A stretch of DNA of 64,000 bases from the NCBI RefSeq assembly GCF_014195485.1, contig NZ_JACIBU010000001.1, positions 2,604,001 to 2,668,000 on the forward strand. Reading direction: 5' to 3'. Both the position numbers and the translations under genes were made by a program. Origin of the DNA: Modestobacter versicolor (GTDB lineage Bacteria; Actinomycetota; Actinomycetes; Mycobacteriales; Geodermatophilaceae). Shown one piece after another: positions 1-9,127 of the stretch (the first letter of the stretch is position 1; each line of letters opens with the position of its first letter). Below the pieces are notes generated by a model. The model did no database searches and had not been told where the DNA came from. It saw only the letters and a list, made by a program, of their open reading frames with translations.

Positions 1-3000
1 CTGCGCGGGGGTGTCGCCGCCCTCCAGGTCGCCCTCGGTGTCCAGGTAGGCCTGCTGCAGCTCGGCCAGCAGGGCCGGGTCCGGCGACTCCCACATCTTC
101 CGGTCGACGGCCTCCAGCAGCCGCTCGGCGATGCCGTGCAGCGCCCAGGGGTTCGACTTCTCCATGAACTCCCGGTTCTCCGGGTCGAGCACGTAGGTCT
201 GGGCGAGCTTCTCGTACATCCAGTCGGCGACCACGCCGGTGGTGGCGTCGTAGCCGAACAGGTAGTCGACGGTGGCCGCCAGCTCGAACGCGCCCTTGTA
301 GCCGTGCCGGCGCATCGCGGCCAGCCACTTGGGGTTGACCACCCGGGCCCGGAACACCCGGGAGGTCTCCTCGACCAGCGAGCGGGTCCTCACCTGCTCG
401 GGCCGGGTGGAGTCACCGATGTAGGCCTCGGGCGAGGAGCCGGTCAGCGCGCGGACCGTCGCGACCATCCCGCCGTGGTACTGGAAGTAGTCGTCGGAGT
501 CGGCGATGTCGTGCTCGCGGGTGTCGATGTTCTTCGCGGCCACGGCGATCCGCTTGTAGGCCGCCTCCATGTCCGGCCGCGCGTTCACGCCGTCCAGGTC
601 GCGCCCGTAGGCGTAGCCGCCCCACACCGCGTACACCTCGGCCAGGTCGGCGTCCCCGCGCCAGTTGCGCGAGTCGATCAGCGACAGCAGCCCGGCGCCG
701 TAGGCCCCGGGCTTGGAGCCGAACACCCGGGTGGTGGCGCGCCGCCGGTCGCCGTGGGTGGCTTCGTCGGCGTCCACGTGGGCCTTGACGTAGTTCTCGT
801 CGTCATCCTCGGCGAGCCCGGCCACCAGGGTCACCGCGTCGTCGAGCATGGTCACCACGTGCGGGAACGCGTCCCGGAAGAAGCCGCTGATCCGCACCGT
901 GACGTCGATCCGCGGCCGGCCCAGCTCGTCCAGCGGGATCGGCTCCAGCCCGGTCACCCGGCGCGACGCGTCGTCCCAGACCGGCCGGACGCCGAGCAGC
1001 GCGAGCACCTCGGCGACGTCGTCGCCCGAGGTCCGCATCGCCGACGTGCCCCACACCGACAGCCCGACCGAGGGCGGGAACGCCCCGTCGTGGTCGGCGC
1101 GGTAGCGGTCGACCAGCGACTCGGCCATCGCCGACCCGGTCTCCCAGGCCAGCCGGGAGGGGATCGCCCGCGGGTCGACGGAGTAGAAGTTCCGCCCGGT
1201 CGGCAGCACGTTGACCAGCCCGCGCAGCGGGGAGCCCGACGGCCCGGCCGGCACGTAGCCGCCCTCCAGCGCGTGCAGCGTCATGTCCAGCTCGTCGGTG
1301 GTGCGCTCCAGCCGGGGCACCACCTCGTCGACGGCGAACCGGAGCACCGCGGTGACCTCGTCGTTCGTCGTCCCGAGGACCCCGCCCACGACGTCGGCGA
1401 CGGCCGCGGCCGACCAGCCGCGCTCCTCCATGCCGGCGACCAGCGCCGCGGCCTGCGCCTCGACCGCGTCGGTGGCGTGCAGCCCGGCGGTGCCGTCCTC
1501 GACCAGGCCGAGCGCCTGCCGCAGCCCGGGCAGCGCGACCGCCCCGCCCCAGATCTGCCGCGCGCGCAGCATCGCCAGCACCAGGTCGACGCGGTTCTGC
1601 CCGCTCGGCGGGGCGCCCAGCACGTGCAGCCCGTCGCGGATCTGGGAGTCCTTGATCTCGCAGAGCCAGCCGTCGACGTGCAGGATCATCTCGTCGAAGT
1701 GGTCGTCCTCGGGCCGCTCGTTCAACCCCAGGTCGTGGTCGAGCTTGGCCGCCTGCAGCAGCGTCCAGATCTGCTGCCGGACGGCGGGCAGCTTCGCCGG
1801 GTCCATCGCGGCGATGTTGGCGTGCTCGTCGAGCAGCTGCTCCAGCCGGGCGATGTCGCCGTAGGAGTCGGCCCGGGCCATCGGCGGCACCATGTGGTCG
1901 ACCAGCGTGGCGTGCGCGCGCCGCTTGGCCTGGGTGCCCTCGCCCGGGTCGTTGACCAGGAACGGGTAGACCAGCGGCAGGTCGCCGATCGCGGCGTCCG
2001 GTCCGCAGGCCGCCGAGATGCCGACCGTCTTGCCCGGCAGCCACTCCAGGTTGCCGTGCTTGCCGACGTGCACCATCGCGTGCGCGCCGAACACCGACCG
2101 CAGCCACCAGTAGGCGGCCAGGTAGTGGTGGGACGGCGGCAGGTCCGGGTCGTGGTAGATCGCGATCGGGTTCTCCCCGAAGCCGCGCGGCGGCTGGACC
2201 ATCACCACGACGTTCCCGGCCCGCAGCGCGGCGAAGACGATGGAGTCGTCGTCGACGAACAGCGACCCGGGCGCCTCACCCCAGTGCTCGACCATCGCCT
2301 CGCGCAGCTCGGCCGGGAGGGTGTCGAAGAAGCGCTGGTACTCGGCGGCGGAGATCCGCACCGGGTTGCCCGACAGCTGCTCCTCGGTGAGCCAGTTCTC
2401 GTCCTGCCCACCCGCGGCGATCAGCGCGTGCACCAGCGCGTCGCCGTCCAGGTCGGCGACGCCGGGCAGCGCCTCGGGGCCGTCGAACGGGCCGATGTCG
2501 TAGCCCTGGCCCTGCATCGCGGCCAGCAGCCGGACGACGGACGCCGGGGTGTCCAGGCCGACCGCGTTGCCGATCCGGGCGTGCTTGGTCGGGTAGGCGC
2601 TGAGCATCACCACGATCCGGCGCTCGCCGGGCGGGGTGTGCCGCAGCCGGGCGTGCGCGACCGCGGTGCCGGCGACCCGGGCGGCCCGCTCGGGGTCGGC
2701 GACGTAGGAGGTGAGCCCGTCGGCGTCGGTCTCCTTGAAGGAGAACGGCACGCTGATCAGCCGGCCGTCGAACTCGGGGATGGCGACCTGGTTGCCGACG
2801 TCCAGCGGGGAGAGCCCGTCGTCGCTGGCGGCCCAGTCGGCCCGGCTGCTGGTCAAGCACAGCCCCTGGACCACCGGGACGTCGAGCTTCGCGAGCTCAC
2901 CGACGTCCCAGGCGCCGTCGTCACCGCCGGCCTGCGCGGTCGCGGGCCTGGACCCACCGGCTGCCAGCACGGTGACGACCAGCGCGTCGGCGGTGCGCAG

Positions 3001-3612
3001 CACGTCGACCAGGCCGGGCTCGACGGTGCGCAGCGAGGCGGTGAACACCGGCAGCGCGCGGCCGCCGGCGTCCTCGATCGCGCGGCAGAGCGCCTCGACG
3101 AAGGAGGTGTTCCCGGACAGGTGGTGCGCCCGGTAGTAGAGGACGGCGACGACCGGGCCCTCGGTGGTGCGCGGGGACCGCTCCAGCACGCCCCACTCCG
3201 GCGCCACCGACGGCGCCTCGAAGCCCTCCCCCTCGAGCAGCACGGTGTCGCCGAGGAAGCGGTGCAGCTGCTCGAGGTTGCCCGGCCCGCCCTGCGCCAG
3301 GTAGCCGTGCGCCTCGGTGGCCACGCCCATCGGCACCGTGGAGAGCTCCATCAGCTCGGCGTCCGGGACGTTCTCCCCACCCAGGACGACGACCGGCGCG
3401 GACCCGGCGAGCAGCGGGGCCAGCATCTCCTCGTACTGCCGGCGGACCCCGAGGATCCGGACGACGACGAGGTCGCTGCCGGCCGCGAGCTGCACCATCC
3501 CCTCGGCGCCCAGCCGGGCCGGGTTGCCCAGCCGCCAGCCGGCCGCGCTGGACCTCGCGGACAGCAGGTCGGTGTCGGAGGTCGACAGCAGGGTGAAGGT
3601 GCGAGAGCTCAA
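1..3612 (-). CDS. cobN: Cobaltochelatase large subunit CobN (3' end cut off)
   Basis: Large subunit of the ATP-dependent cobalt chelatase that inserts Co(II) into hydrogenobyrinate a,c-diamide. The first 1204 codons are present with no stop, and family members are about 1200-1250 aa, so only a short C-terminal tail should be missing. Visible CobN hallmarks are the N-terminal TLLSTSDTDLLSAR, the central VHVGKHGNLEWLPGK and NPWALHGIAERLLEA near the end. The TTG start at 3612 is chosen because GGGAGG lies 7 nt upstream and the family N-terminus begins there. A cobalamin riboswitch lies directly upstream, so expression should fall when B12 is plentiful. The partner ATPase/VWA subunits are the ChlI/ChlD-like fusion at 35647-37713. 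Confidence 0.97.
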   Translation of the reverse strand, partial: MSSRTFTLLSTSDTDLLSARSSAAGWRLGNPARLGAEGMVQLAAGSDLVVVRILGVRRQYEEMLAPLLAGSAPVVVLGGENVPDAELMELSTVPMGVATEAHGYLAQGGPGNLEQLHRFLGDTVLLEGEGFEAPSVAPEWGVLERSPRTTEGPVVAVLYYRAHHLSGNTSFVEALCRAIEDAGGRALPVFTASLRTVEPGLVDVLRTADALVVTVLAAGGSRPATAQAGGDDGAWDVGELAKLDVPVVQGLCLTSSRADWAASDDGLSPLDVGNQVAIPEFDGRLISVPFSFKETDADGLTSYVADPERAARVAGTAVAHARLRHTPPGERRIVVMLSAYPTKHARIGNAVGLDTPASVVRLLAAMQGQGYDIGPFDGPEALPGVADLDGDALVHALIAAGGQDENWLTEEQLSGNPVRISAAEYQRFFDTLPAELREAMVEHWGEAPGSLFVDDDSIVFAALRAGNVVVMVQPPRGFGENPIAIYHDPDLPPSHHYLAAYWWLRSVFGAHAMVHVGKHGNLEWLPGKTVGISAACGPDAAIGDLPLVYPFLVNDPGEGTQAKRRAHATLVDHMVPPMARADSYGDIARLEQLLDEHANIAAMDPAKLPAVRQQIWTLLQAAKLDHDLGLNERPEDDHFDEMILHVDGWLCEIKDSQIRDGLHVLGAPPSGQNRVDLVLAMLRARQIWGGAVALPGLRQALGLVEDGTAGLHATDAVEAQAAALVAGMEERGWSAAAVADVVGGVLGTTNDEVTAVLRFAVDEVVPRLERTTDELDMTLHALEGGYVPAGPSGSPLRGLVNVLPTGRNFYSVDPRAIPSRLAWETGSAMAESLVDRYRADHDGAFPPSVGLSVWGTSAMRTSGDDVAEVLALLGVRPVWDDASRRVTGLEPIPLDELGRPRIDVTVRISGFFRDAFPHVVTMLDDAVTLVAGLAEDDDENYVKAHVDADEATHGDRRRATTRVFGSKPGAYGAGLLSLIDSRNWRGDADLAEVYAVWGGYAYGRDLDGVNARPDMEAAYKRIAVAAKNIDTREHDIADSDDYFQYHGGMVATVRALTGSSPEAYIGDSTRPEQVRTRSLVEETSRVFRARVVNPKWLAAMRRHGYKGAFELAATVDYLFGYDATTGVVADWMYEKLAQTYVLDPENREFMEKSNPWALHGIAERLLEAVDRKMWESPDPALLAELQQAYLDTEGDLEGGDTPAQ

Positions 3613-3649
3613 AGCAGTGCCTCCCTCGGGGTCCGCGCCCCGGGTCGTC

Positions 3650-3746
3650 GGGCACGGCAGCCGAGGTGTCTGACTTCCTCCGGAGAGGACACAGTGGCGG
3701 GACCGCGCCGGGTTCGCACCGGCTTCCCTGCTGCACTGCCGTGGTT
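3650..3746 (-). promoter_or_regulatory. Cobalamin (B12) riboswitch upstream of cobN
   Basis: Read on the minus strand, the leader holds GGGAAGCCGGTGCGAACCCG followed by CGCGGTCCCGCCACTGTG, the conserved core of the cobalamin riboswitch. The B12 box GCCACTGTG is at 3690-3698. Outer arms CACGGCAG (3736-3743) and CTGCCGTG (3653-3660) can pair to close the aptamer. The cobN ribosome-binding site GGGAGG follows about 30 nt downstream, compatible with control of translation initiation, although termination cannot be excluded. Confidence 0.95.
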
Positions 3747-3891
3747 GGCCGAGACGCTACCCGGCCGACCCGCCGTCCCCGGCCGCACGACGGCGGGACG
3801 ACCCACGGGCAGTTAGCGTGGCGAACGACGAGGTGCAGCGGGCAACCACCCGACCCGGGCTGCAGCGCACACCCGACCCGCAGGAGACCGC

Positions 3892-5094
3892 ATGACCGGC
3901 GACACGGCGACCCGCGCCCGCGGGCTCAGGACGCCGCGGTCCGGCCTGCTGCTGGCCGGGGTCCTGCTCATCGCGGCCAACCTGCGGGCCGGGATCACCT
4001 CGGTCGGCCCGGTGGTCGAGGACATCCGCGCCGACCTGTCCATCGGCGGCGCGGCGGCGTCCCTGCTGATCAGCCTGCCGCTGGTCGCCTTCGCCGTGGT
4101 GTCACCGCTGGCCCCGGCGCTGGCCCGCCGGATCGGCATCGAGCGTTCGCTCGGCGCCGCGCTCGCCCTGCTGGCGGCGGCCACGGTGGTCCGCTCGCTG
4201 CCGTCGACCGTCGCGCTGTGGGCGGGCACCGCCGTGCTGGGGACGGCCGTCGCGGTGATCAACGTGGTCCTCCCCTCGCTGGTCAAGCGGGACCACCCGG
4301 GCAGGGTCGGCCAGGTCACCGGCCTCTACTCCTCGGTCCAGGGCGCGGCGGCCGCGCTGGCGTCGGGCCTCGCCGTCCCGCTGGCCGGCACGGCCCAGCA
4401 CGGCTGGCGGCTCGCGCTCGGCATCTGGGCCGGGCTGGCCCTGGTCGCGCTGGCGGTCTTCCTCCCCCAGCTGCGCCGGCGCAGCGTCCCGCCGGGCCCC
4501 GGGTCGCCCGGCGCACCGGTCGTGCACCGCTCGCCCTGGCGCACCGCGCTGGGCTGGCAGGTGACCGTCTTCATGGGCGCCCAGTCGACGATCTACTTCA
4601 CGCTGATCGCCTGGTGGCCCTCGGTCGAGCAGGCCGAGGGCGTCCCCGCCGCCGCGGCGGGCTGGCACCTGTTCGCCATGCAGGTCGCCGGGCTGCTCGC
4701 CAACCTGGTGACGGCGCGGCTGATCCCCCGCCGCGCGGACCAGCGGCTGCTCATCCTGGCCGCGACCGGGCTGTTCGCCGTCGCGGTCGTCGGCCAGCTG
4801 GCCGCGCCCGGGGCCTCGCTGCTCTGGATCGTGCTCGCCGGCGCCGCGGGTGGGTCCTGCATCGTGCTGGCGCTGTCGCTGTTCGGGCTGCGCACCCGCG
4901 ACCACCACCAGGCGGCGGCGCTGTCCGGGATGGCCCAGTCGGTCGGCTACGCGATGGCCGCCGCCGGCCCGTTCCTGCTGGGCGCGCTGCACGACGCCAC
5001 CGGCAGCTGGACGGCGCCGCTGGTGGTGCTGCTCGGGGTCCTGGTCGTCCAGGCCGCGGCCGGGGTGCAGGCCGGCCGGGCCCGGGTGCTCTGA
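3892..5094 (+). CDS. CynX/NimT-family MFS transporter
   Basis: A 400-aa integral membrane protein with about 12 hydrophobic segments. The N-terminal NLRAGITSVGPVVEDI, the loop LAPALARRIGIERSLG and LPSLVKRDHPGRVGQVTGLY are typical of the CynX/NimT (cyanate / 2-nitroimidazole) branch of the major facilitator superfamily. The real substrate is unknown. ATG 3892 is preceded by AGGAG at a good distance, and a TAGCGT -10-like box at 3814-3819 could serve it with a leader of about 65 nt. The gene is divergent from the cobN riboswitch leader, so a role in cobalt or corrinoid transport is possible but not shown by the sequence. It converges with the FKBP gene. Confidence 0.85.
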   Translation: MTGDTATRARGLRTPRSGLLLAGVLLIAANLRAGITSVGPVVEDIRADLSIGGAAASLLISLPLVAFAVVSPLAPALARRIGIERSLGAALALLAAATVVRSLPSTVALWAGTAVLGTAVAVINVVLPSLVKRDHPGRVGQVTGLYSSVQGAAAALASGLAVPLAGTAQHGWRLALGIWAGLALVALAVFLPQLRRRSVPPGPGSPGAPVVHRSPWRTALGWQVTVFMGAQSTIYFTLIAWWPSVEQAEGVPAAAAGWHLFAMQVAGLLANLVTARLIPRRADQRLLILAATGLFAVAVVGQLAAPGASLLWIVLAGAAGGSCIVLALSLFGLRTRDHHQAAALSGMAQSVGYAMAAAGPFLLGALHDATGSWTAPLVVLLGVLVVQAAAGVQAGRARVL

Positions 5095-5104
5095 CCGGGG
5101 TCAG
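5091..5104. terminator. Short palindrome spanning two convergent stop codons
   Basis: CTGACC-GG-GGTCAG covers both TGA stops of the convergent MFS and FKBP genes. The stem is only 6 bp with no U tract, so it is a weak bidirectional terminator at best. Confidence 0.35.
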
Positions 5105-5640
5105 CCCACCTGCACCAGGTCGATGACGAAGACCAGGGTGGCGTCACCGGGGATCGGGCCCTGCCCGTTCGGCCCGTAGCCCAGGTCGCTGGGGATGGTC
5201 ACCATCCGCCGCCCGCCGACCTGCATGCCGGTGATGCCCTGGTCGAAGCCCTCGATGACCTGCCCGGCACCGAGGGTCACCGGCAGCGTCTCGTCGTCCC
5301 CGCGGCTCCAGGAGGAGTCGAACTCCTCGCCGGTGCCGTAGAAGGCGCCGAGGTACTTGACCTCGACGGCGGAGCCCGCGACGGCCTCGGGCCCGGTACC
5401 GACGACGACGTCGGTCACCTCCAGGCCGCAGGGCGGGGCGGCGTCGGTGGTCGGCACCTCGGGGGCGGAGCTGAGGTCGGTGGAGAGGCCGTCGGCGCTC
5501 TGGGCGGTCGCGGAGCGGGACACGCAGGCCGCGTCCGAGGGCGAGGCGGACGACGACGGCTCGTCGTCACCCCCGCAGGCGGTGAGCGAGAAGGCGACGG
5601 CGGCGGCGACGAACAGGCGGGCGGCGGTGCGGCGGTCCAT
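5101..5640 (-). CDS. FKBP-type peptidyl-prolyl isomerase lipoprotein
   Basis: A 179-aa exported lipoprotein. An N-terminal MDRRTAARLFVAAAV signal peptide ends at the lipobox SLTAC. A Ser/Thr/Asp-rich linker leads to a C-terminal FKBP domain (about residues 75-179) with VKYLGAFYGTGEEFDSSW, QVIEGFDQGITGM, GGRRMVTIPSDLGYG and a final LVFVIDLVQV strand. It should catalyse cis-trans isomerisation of prolyl bonds in proteins outside the membrane. ATG 5640 is preferred over an in-frame start 25 codons upstream because it puts the signal peptide at the N-terminus. It is single-gene and divergent from the MFS gene at 5737. Confidence 0.93.
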   Translation of the reverse strand: MDRRTAARLFVAAAVAFSLTACGGDDEPSSSASPSDAACVSRSATAQSADGLSTDLSSAPEVPTTDAAPPCGLEVTDVVVGTGPEAVAGSAVEVKYLGAFYGTGEEFDSSWSRGDDETLPVTLGAGQVIEGFDQGITGMQVGGRRMVTIPSDLGYGPNGQGPIPGDATLVFVIDLVQVG

Positions 5641-5736
5641 CGCACCAGCAGACCACAGGACGTCGGGGAGCCCGACTCGATCACCGGACAACGCCCGGCT
5701 TGACCTCAACCCCACTGCAGCCGGTCCACTACGCGG

Positions 5737-7089
5737 GTGAGCGCGACCGGCACCGCCCCTGACACGTCGCTGCGCGCGGTCTTCGCCGGGCGGCGCGGGC
5801 GGCTGCTGGTCGCGCTGCTGCTGGCCGAGTTCGCCGCTGCGGTCCAGGGCATCGCCTACGCCACGGTGCTCCCGCTCGCCTCCCGCGAGCTGGACGGCAG
5901 CCGCCTCTACGGCGCGACCCTGACGGCCGGCACGCTCGTCACCGTGCTGGTGCTCGCCGCCGGCCCCGGGGTGACCGCCCGGCTCAGCCCTCGGGCCACG
6001 CTCCTGGTGGCCACACTGGTCTACGTCGCCGGGGTCGTGCTGGCCGCCACCGCACCGGCGATGGGCTGGCTGCTCGCCGGCAGCGCGCTGCGCGGCCTGG
6101 CCGGCGGCCTGCTCGCCGCCTTCGGGCTGAGCGCCATCGGCGGGCTCTACGACGACGCACTCCGGCCGCGCGTCATGGGGCTCTTCTCGCTGGTCTGGCT
6201 GCTGCCCTCACTGGTGGGCCCACCGCTGAACGCGTCGATCGCCGTCTGGGCCGACTGGCGCTGGGCGATGGCGTGGCCCGCGGCCGTCGTGATCGTGGCC
6301 CGGGCGCTGATGGGCCGGGACGTCGGGCTGATCCCCTGGCAGACCGGACGCCGCGCGGTCGCCGTGGGCACCGGCGTGCTCGTGGTGGCCGGCCTCGTGC
6401 TCGCCACGCTGGCCACCGGCAGCGGCGGCTGGGGTGTCCCCCTGCTGGTCGGCGGCCTGCTGCTGGCCGGCGCGGGGAGCGTCCGGGTGCTGGCCCGGGC
6501 GACGGCCGGTGACCGCCCCCGCACGTGGGTGCTGATCTGCTTCACCGGCCTGGTGGTCGCCTTCTTCACCGCCGACGGGCTGGTCCCGCTCGCCGTCGTC
6601 GAGGGGCTGGACCGTGGGGTGGTCGCCAGCGCGGTCGCCGTCACCGCCGGCCTGGTCGCCTGGTCGGTGGCCGGCGCGCGGCCACCACGGCCGGGACGCC
6701 GTCCGGACCCGGCCGCCCTCGGGGCGGCGTTGCTCTGCCTGGCCCTGGTCGCCGCCGCCCTGTCCCAGACCGGGCTGCTGGCCGGCTCCGCCGCACTCGC
6801 CCTGCTCGTCGGCGCCTGGGCGGTGGGCGGGCTGGGGATGGGGCTGGGGTACACGCGCCTGTCCGCACGGTCCTTCGACGACCTCGCGCCCGAGCAGGTG
6901 TCCACGGTCGCCACCGCGGTGGCCTTCGCCGAGACCACCGCGGTGGCGCTCGGCTCGCTGCTGGGCGCGGGCACGTACTCGTTGGCCACCAGCGCGGGAG
7001 CGGGCGACCGCCCCGCGATCGGCGCCGCCTTCGGGCTCGCCGCGCTGGTCGCAGTGGGCGCCGGACTGGTCACCCGCAGGCCCCGCTGA
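5737..7089 (+). CDS. MFS drug-efflux-type transporter
   Basis: A 450-aa protein, almost wholly hydrophobic, with about 12-14 membrane segments. Features include LRGLAGGLLAAFGLSAIGGL and the charged loop RPRVMGLFSLVWLLPSLVGP, which resembles motif C of H+-antiporter drug exporters of the DHA groups. The substrate is unknown. GTG 5737 is the first plausible start, with no strong Shine-Dalgarno. The 96-bp gap to the FKBP gene must hold both divergent promoters. The oxidoreductase gene at 7157 converges on it, with a small GACCGGG/CCCGGTC hairpin (7105-7120) between. Confidence 0.85.
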   Translation: MSATGTAPDTSLRAVFAGRRGRLLVALLLAEFAAAVQGIAYATVLPLASRELDGSRLYGATLTAGTLVTVLVLAAGPGVTARLSPRATLLVATLVYVAGVVLAATAPAMGWLLAGSALRGLAGGLLAAFGLSAIGGLYDDALRPRVMGLFSLVWLLPSLVGPPLNASIAVWADWRWAMAWPAAVVIVARALMGRDVGLIPWQTGRRAVAVGTGVLVVAGLVLATLATGSGGWGVPLLVGGLLLAGAGSVRVLARATAGDRPRTWVLICFTGLVVAFFTADGLVPLAVVEGLDRGVVASAVAVTAGLVAWSVAGARPPRPGRRPDPAALGAALLCLALVAAALSQTGLLAGSAALALLVGAWAVGGLGMGLGYTRLSARSFDDLAPEQVSTVATAVAFAETTAVALGSLLGAGTYSLATSAGAGDRPAIGAAFGLAALVAVGAGLVTRRPR

Positions 7090-7156
7090 CCCGGCGGCGG
7101 CCTCGACCGGGACCCCGGTCCGGGCGGACGACGGGCGCGGAGCACCCAGCCCTGCC

Positions 7157-8086
7157 TCAGGCGGACGGGGCGGGCACGGTCAGGACGGCGTTGCCCCGGA
7201 CCTCCCTCGCCAGCAGCGCACGCAGGACCTCCGGGGTGGCCCGCCAGTCGCGGACGCGATCGACCTCCGGGTGCAACCTGCCGCCGGCGACCAGGCGGAC
7301 CAGGGTCGCCAGGTCGAGGGCGTCGGGGACGTCGCCGTCCGAGGCATCGAACTTGCGCAGCGTGCCGCTGGCGCCACCACGCCAGTCGAAGAAGTCGAGC
7401 TGGGCCGGCTCGCGGCTCGCCTGACCGAACCAGACGAGCAGACCACGCTGGGCGAGCCGGCTCCAGGCCTGGCCGAGGACGGCCCCACCCACCGACTCGG
7501 CCACGACGTCGTAGGGACCGTTCCCGTCCTCGACGCTCGTCAGCAGCTCGTGCGCACCGAGCTCCAGCAGCCTCCGGCCACGTGCGGGAGTCGACACCAC
7601 GGCGCTGACCACGGCCCCCTGGGCGGCCGCGAGCTCGACGAAGTAGTGACCGACTCCCCCCGCAGCGCCGGTGATGAGCACCCGCCTGCCGGCCAGCGGG
7701 CCCATCGTGCGGAGCAGGCGCAGCGCCGTCAGGCCGGCCAGCGGGAGCGCTGCGGCGACGGTGGGCTCCAGGTCCGGGGGCAGTTCGCTGACCGCGTCCA
7801 CGGGCACGGCCACCTGCTCGGCCCAGCCGCCCTGCGCGGGGTGCCCGACCACGCGCCGGCCGACCGGCGGGCCCGATCCGTCAGAGGCCGCCTGCACGAC
7901 CGTGCCGGCCACGTCCCGCCCCGGTCGCCACCCGGGCCGCGGCGCCTCGAGCAGGAAGGTCTCACCGCGGTTCACCGAGTAGGCCGCCACCTGCACGACC
8001 ACCTCGGAGGGCCCGGGCCGCGGCGCGTCGACCTCGGTCAGTGCGATCGGGTCGTCGGCGCCCTCGGTGGGTGTCCAGGCGAGCAT
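7157..8086 (-). CDS. Zinc-type medium-chain dehydrogenase / quinone reductase-like oxidoreductase
   Basis: A 309-aa MDR-superfamily protein. The N-terminal GroES-like half carries SEVVVQVAAYSVNRGE and GRDVAGTVVQA; the Rossmann half has the NADPH-binding glycine motif ITGAAGGVGHYFVELAAAQG near residues 135-155. No Cys cluster for structural zinc is seen, so a QOR-like, zinc-independent NADPH oxidoreductase is likely. GGAGGA precedes ATG 8086. It is divergent from an HxlR regulator 109 bp away; HxlR proteins often control adjacent oxidoreductases that answer electrophiles or quinones, so regulation by the neighbour is inferred. Confidence 0.88.
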   Translation of the reverse strand: MLAWTPTEGADDPIALTEVDAPRPGPSEVVVQVAAYSVNRGETFLLEAPRPGWRPGRDVAGTVVQAASDGSGPPVGRRVVGHPAQGGWAEQVAVPVDAVSELPPDLEPTVAAALPLAGLTALRLLRTMGPLAGRRVLITGAAGGVGHYFVELAAAQGAVVSAVVSTPARGRRLLELGAHELLTSVEDGNGPYDVVAESVGGAVLGQAWSRLAQRGLLVWFGQASREPAQLDFFDWRGGASGTLRKFDASDGDVPDALDLATLVRLVAGGRLHPEVDRVRDWRATPEVLRALLAREVRGNAVLTVPAPSA

Positions 8087-8170
8087 CTCGTCCTCCAGCG
8101 TCCTGGCCCGGACGGGGTGTCCGCGCGCAGCACCGACGCTAGGGAGCCCTGGTCACCGCGAGGAAGAAGG

Positions 8171-8195
8171 CACTGCACAGTGGTATAGGTACCTC
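8171..8195 (+). promoter_or_regulatory. Promoter/operator of the HxlR gene, leaderless type
   Basis: TATAGG at 8184-8189 lies 6 nt before ATG 8196, the spacing of leaderless actinobacterial promoters. It is overlapped by the inverted repeat CACTG-CA-CAGTG (8171-8182) and by GGTACC (8188-8193). These palindromes are likely binding sites for the dimeric HxlR product, which could then repress its own gene and the divergent oxidoreductase. Confidence 0.55.
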
Positions 8196-8582
8196 ATGGA
8201 TACCGACCCGGCAGCGGCACCCGCGTGGAACGTGCTCGACGAGCGGTGCCCGACCCGGCAGGTGCTCGGCCGGATCGGTGAGAAGTGGACGATGCTGGTC
8301 GTCACCGCGCTGACCGACGAGCCCGTCCTGCGGTTCAGCGAGCTGCGTCGCCGGGTCGGCGGGGTCACCCAGAAGATGCTGACCCAGACGCTGCGCGCCC
8401 TGGAGCGCGACGGTCTGGTGAGCAGGACCGTGTACCCGACGGTGCCGGTGACCGTCGAGTACCGCCTGACCGACCTGGGGCAGGAACTGGGCGCGACAGT
8501 GCAGGTCGTCCGGACGTGGGCGTACGCGAACATCGAGCGCGTGCAGGAGGCCCGGACCGCGTTCGACGCGGCCCGGGCCTGA
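8196..8582 (+). CDS. HxlR-family winged-helix transcriptional regulator
   Basis: A 128-aa regulator. It begins near WNVLDERCPTRQVLGRIGEKW with the single conserved N-terminal cysteine of many HxlR proteins, followed by FSELRRRVGGVTQKMLTQTL (recognition helix), LERDGLVSRTVYPTVPVTVEYRLTDLG (wing) and a C-terminal dimer helix. ATG 8196 was chosen over upstream in-frame starts because family members begin just before this cysteine and a -10 box sits 6 nt upstream. It probably controls the divergent oxidoreductase and itself; the cysteine suggests redox or electrophile sensing, which is inference. Confidence 0.93.
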   Translation: MDTDPAAAPAWNVLDERCPTRQVLGRIGEKWTMLVVTALTDEPVLRFSELRRRVGGVTQKMLTQTLRALERDGLVSRTVYPTVPVTVEYRLTDLGQELGATVQVVRTWAYANIERVQEARTAFDAARA

Positions 8583-8602
8583 CCGCCCGGTCCCGTCCCG
8601 CC

Positions 8603-8938
8603 TCAGACGGCGGGAGCCCCCAGCGCGTCGGCCACCCGGTGGTGGACGGCGGCGTCCGCTGCCCGGCTCTGCCGCTCCAGCGTGCGGGCCAGCGCGCGGC
8701 GCGCCCAGGCGTTGGCCGGGGCCAGCTGCACCAGCCGGGTCAGCGCCTCCTCGGCGCGGTTGAGCTGCGCGGACCCGAAGTAGCTGCGGGCCAGCAGCTC
8801 GAGCGCGGCCTGGTTCTCCGGCTCGGCGGTGAGCACCGCCGTCAGGATCTTGGCGGCCTCGGTGGGCTGGCCCATGGCCAGGAACAGGTCGGCGCGGAGG
8901 TACTCGGAGTGCAGGTCGATCTCGTGCGGCGTGGTCAT
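8603..8938 (-). CDS. Small tetratricopeptide-repeat protein
   Basis: A 111-aa protein built from about three TPR units: RADLFLAMGQPTEAAKILTA, LELLARSYFGSAQLNRAEEA and ARRALARTLERQSRAADA. The spacing of small and aromatic residues fits helix-turn-helix TPR packing, so a protein-protein interaction role is expected with no enzymatic domain. ATG 8938 has a strong GGAAGGAG 7 nt upstream. It is transcribed away from the DUF4383 gene and converges with the HxlR gene after 20 bp. The partner is unknown. Confidence 0.85.
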   Translation of the reverse strand: MTTPHEIDLHSEYLRADLFLAMGQPTEAAKILTAVLTAEPENQAALELLARSYFGSAQLNRAEEALTRLVQLAPANAWARRALARTLERQSRAADAAVHHRVADALGAPAV

Positions 8939-9127
8939 GACGCTCCTTCCACCGCCGGTCAACAGCACCGGACCGCGGACATTCCCGCCACGGAATGCAG
9001 TCGTCGCGTCACGCAACGGAACGAGAAAGGACGTGTGCCATCGAGTTGGGTTGCACACAACGGGTAGGAGATCGCCGCCGGATGCCGCCCCGGCCCGGCG
9101 CCCGACTCCTCCCCCGGAGTTCCTGAC

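Noticed and set aside
136-3816. A 1226-codon open frame on the plus strand
   Set aside because: It lies antisense to cobN, has Arg/Val/Gln/Pro-rich translation typical of the opposite frame of GC-rich genes and matches no family; the minus strand gives a clean CobN.
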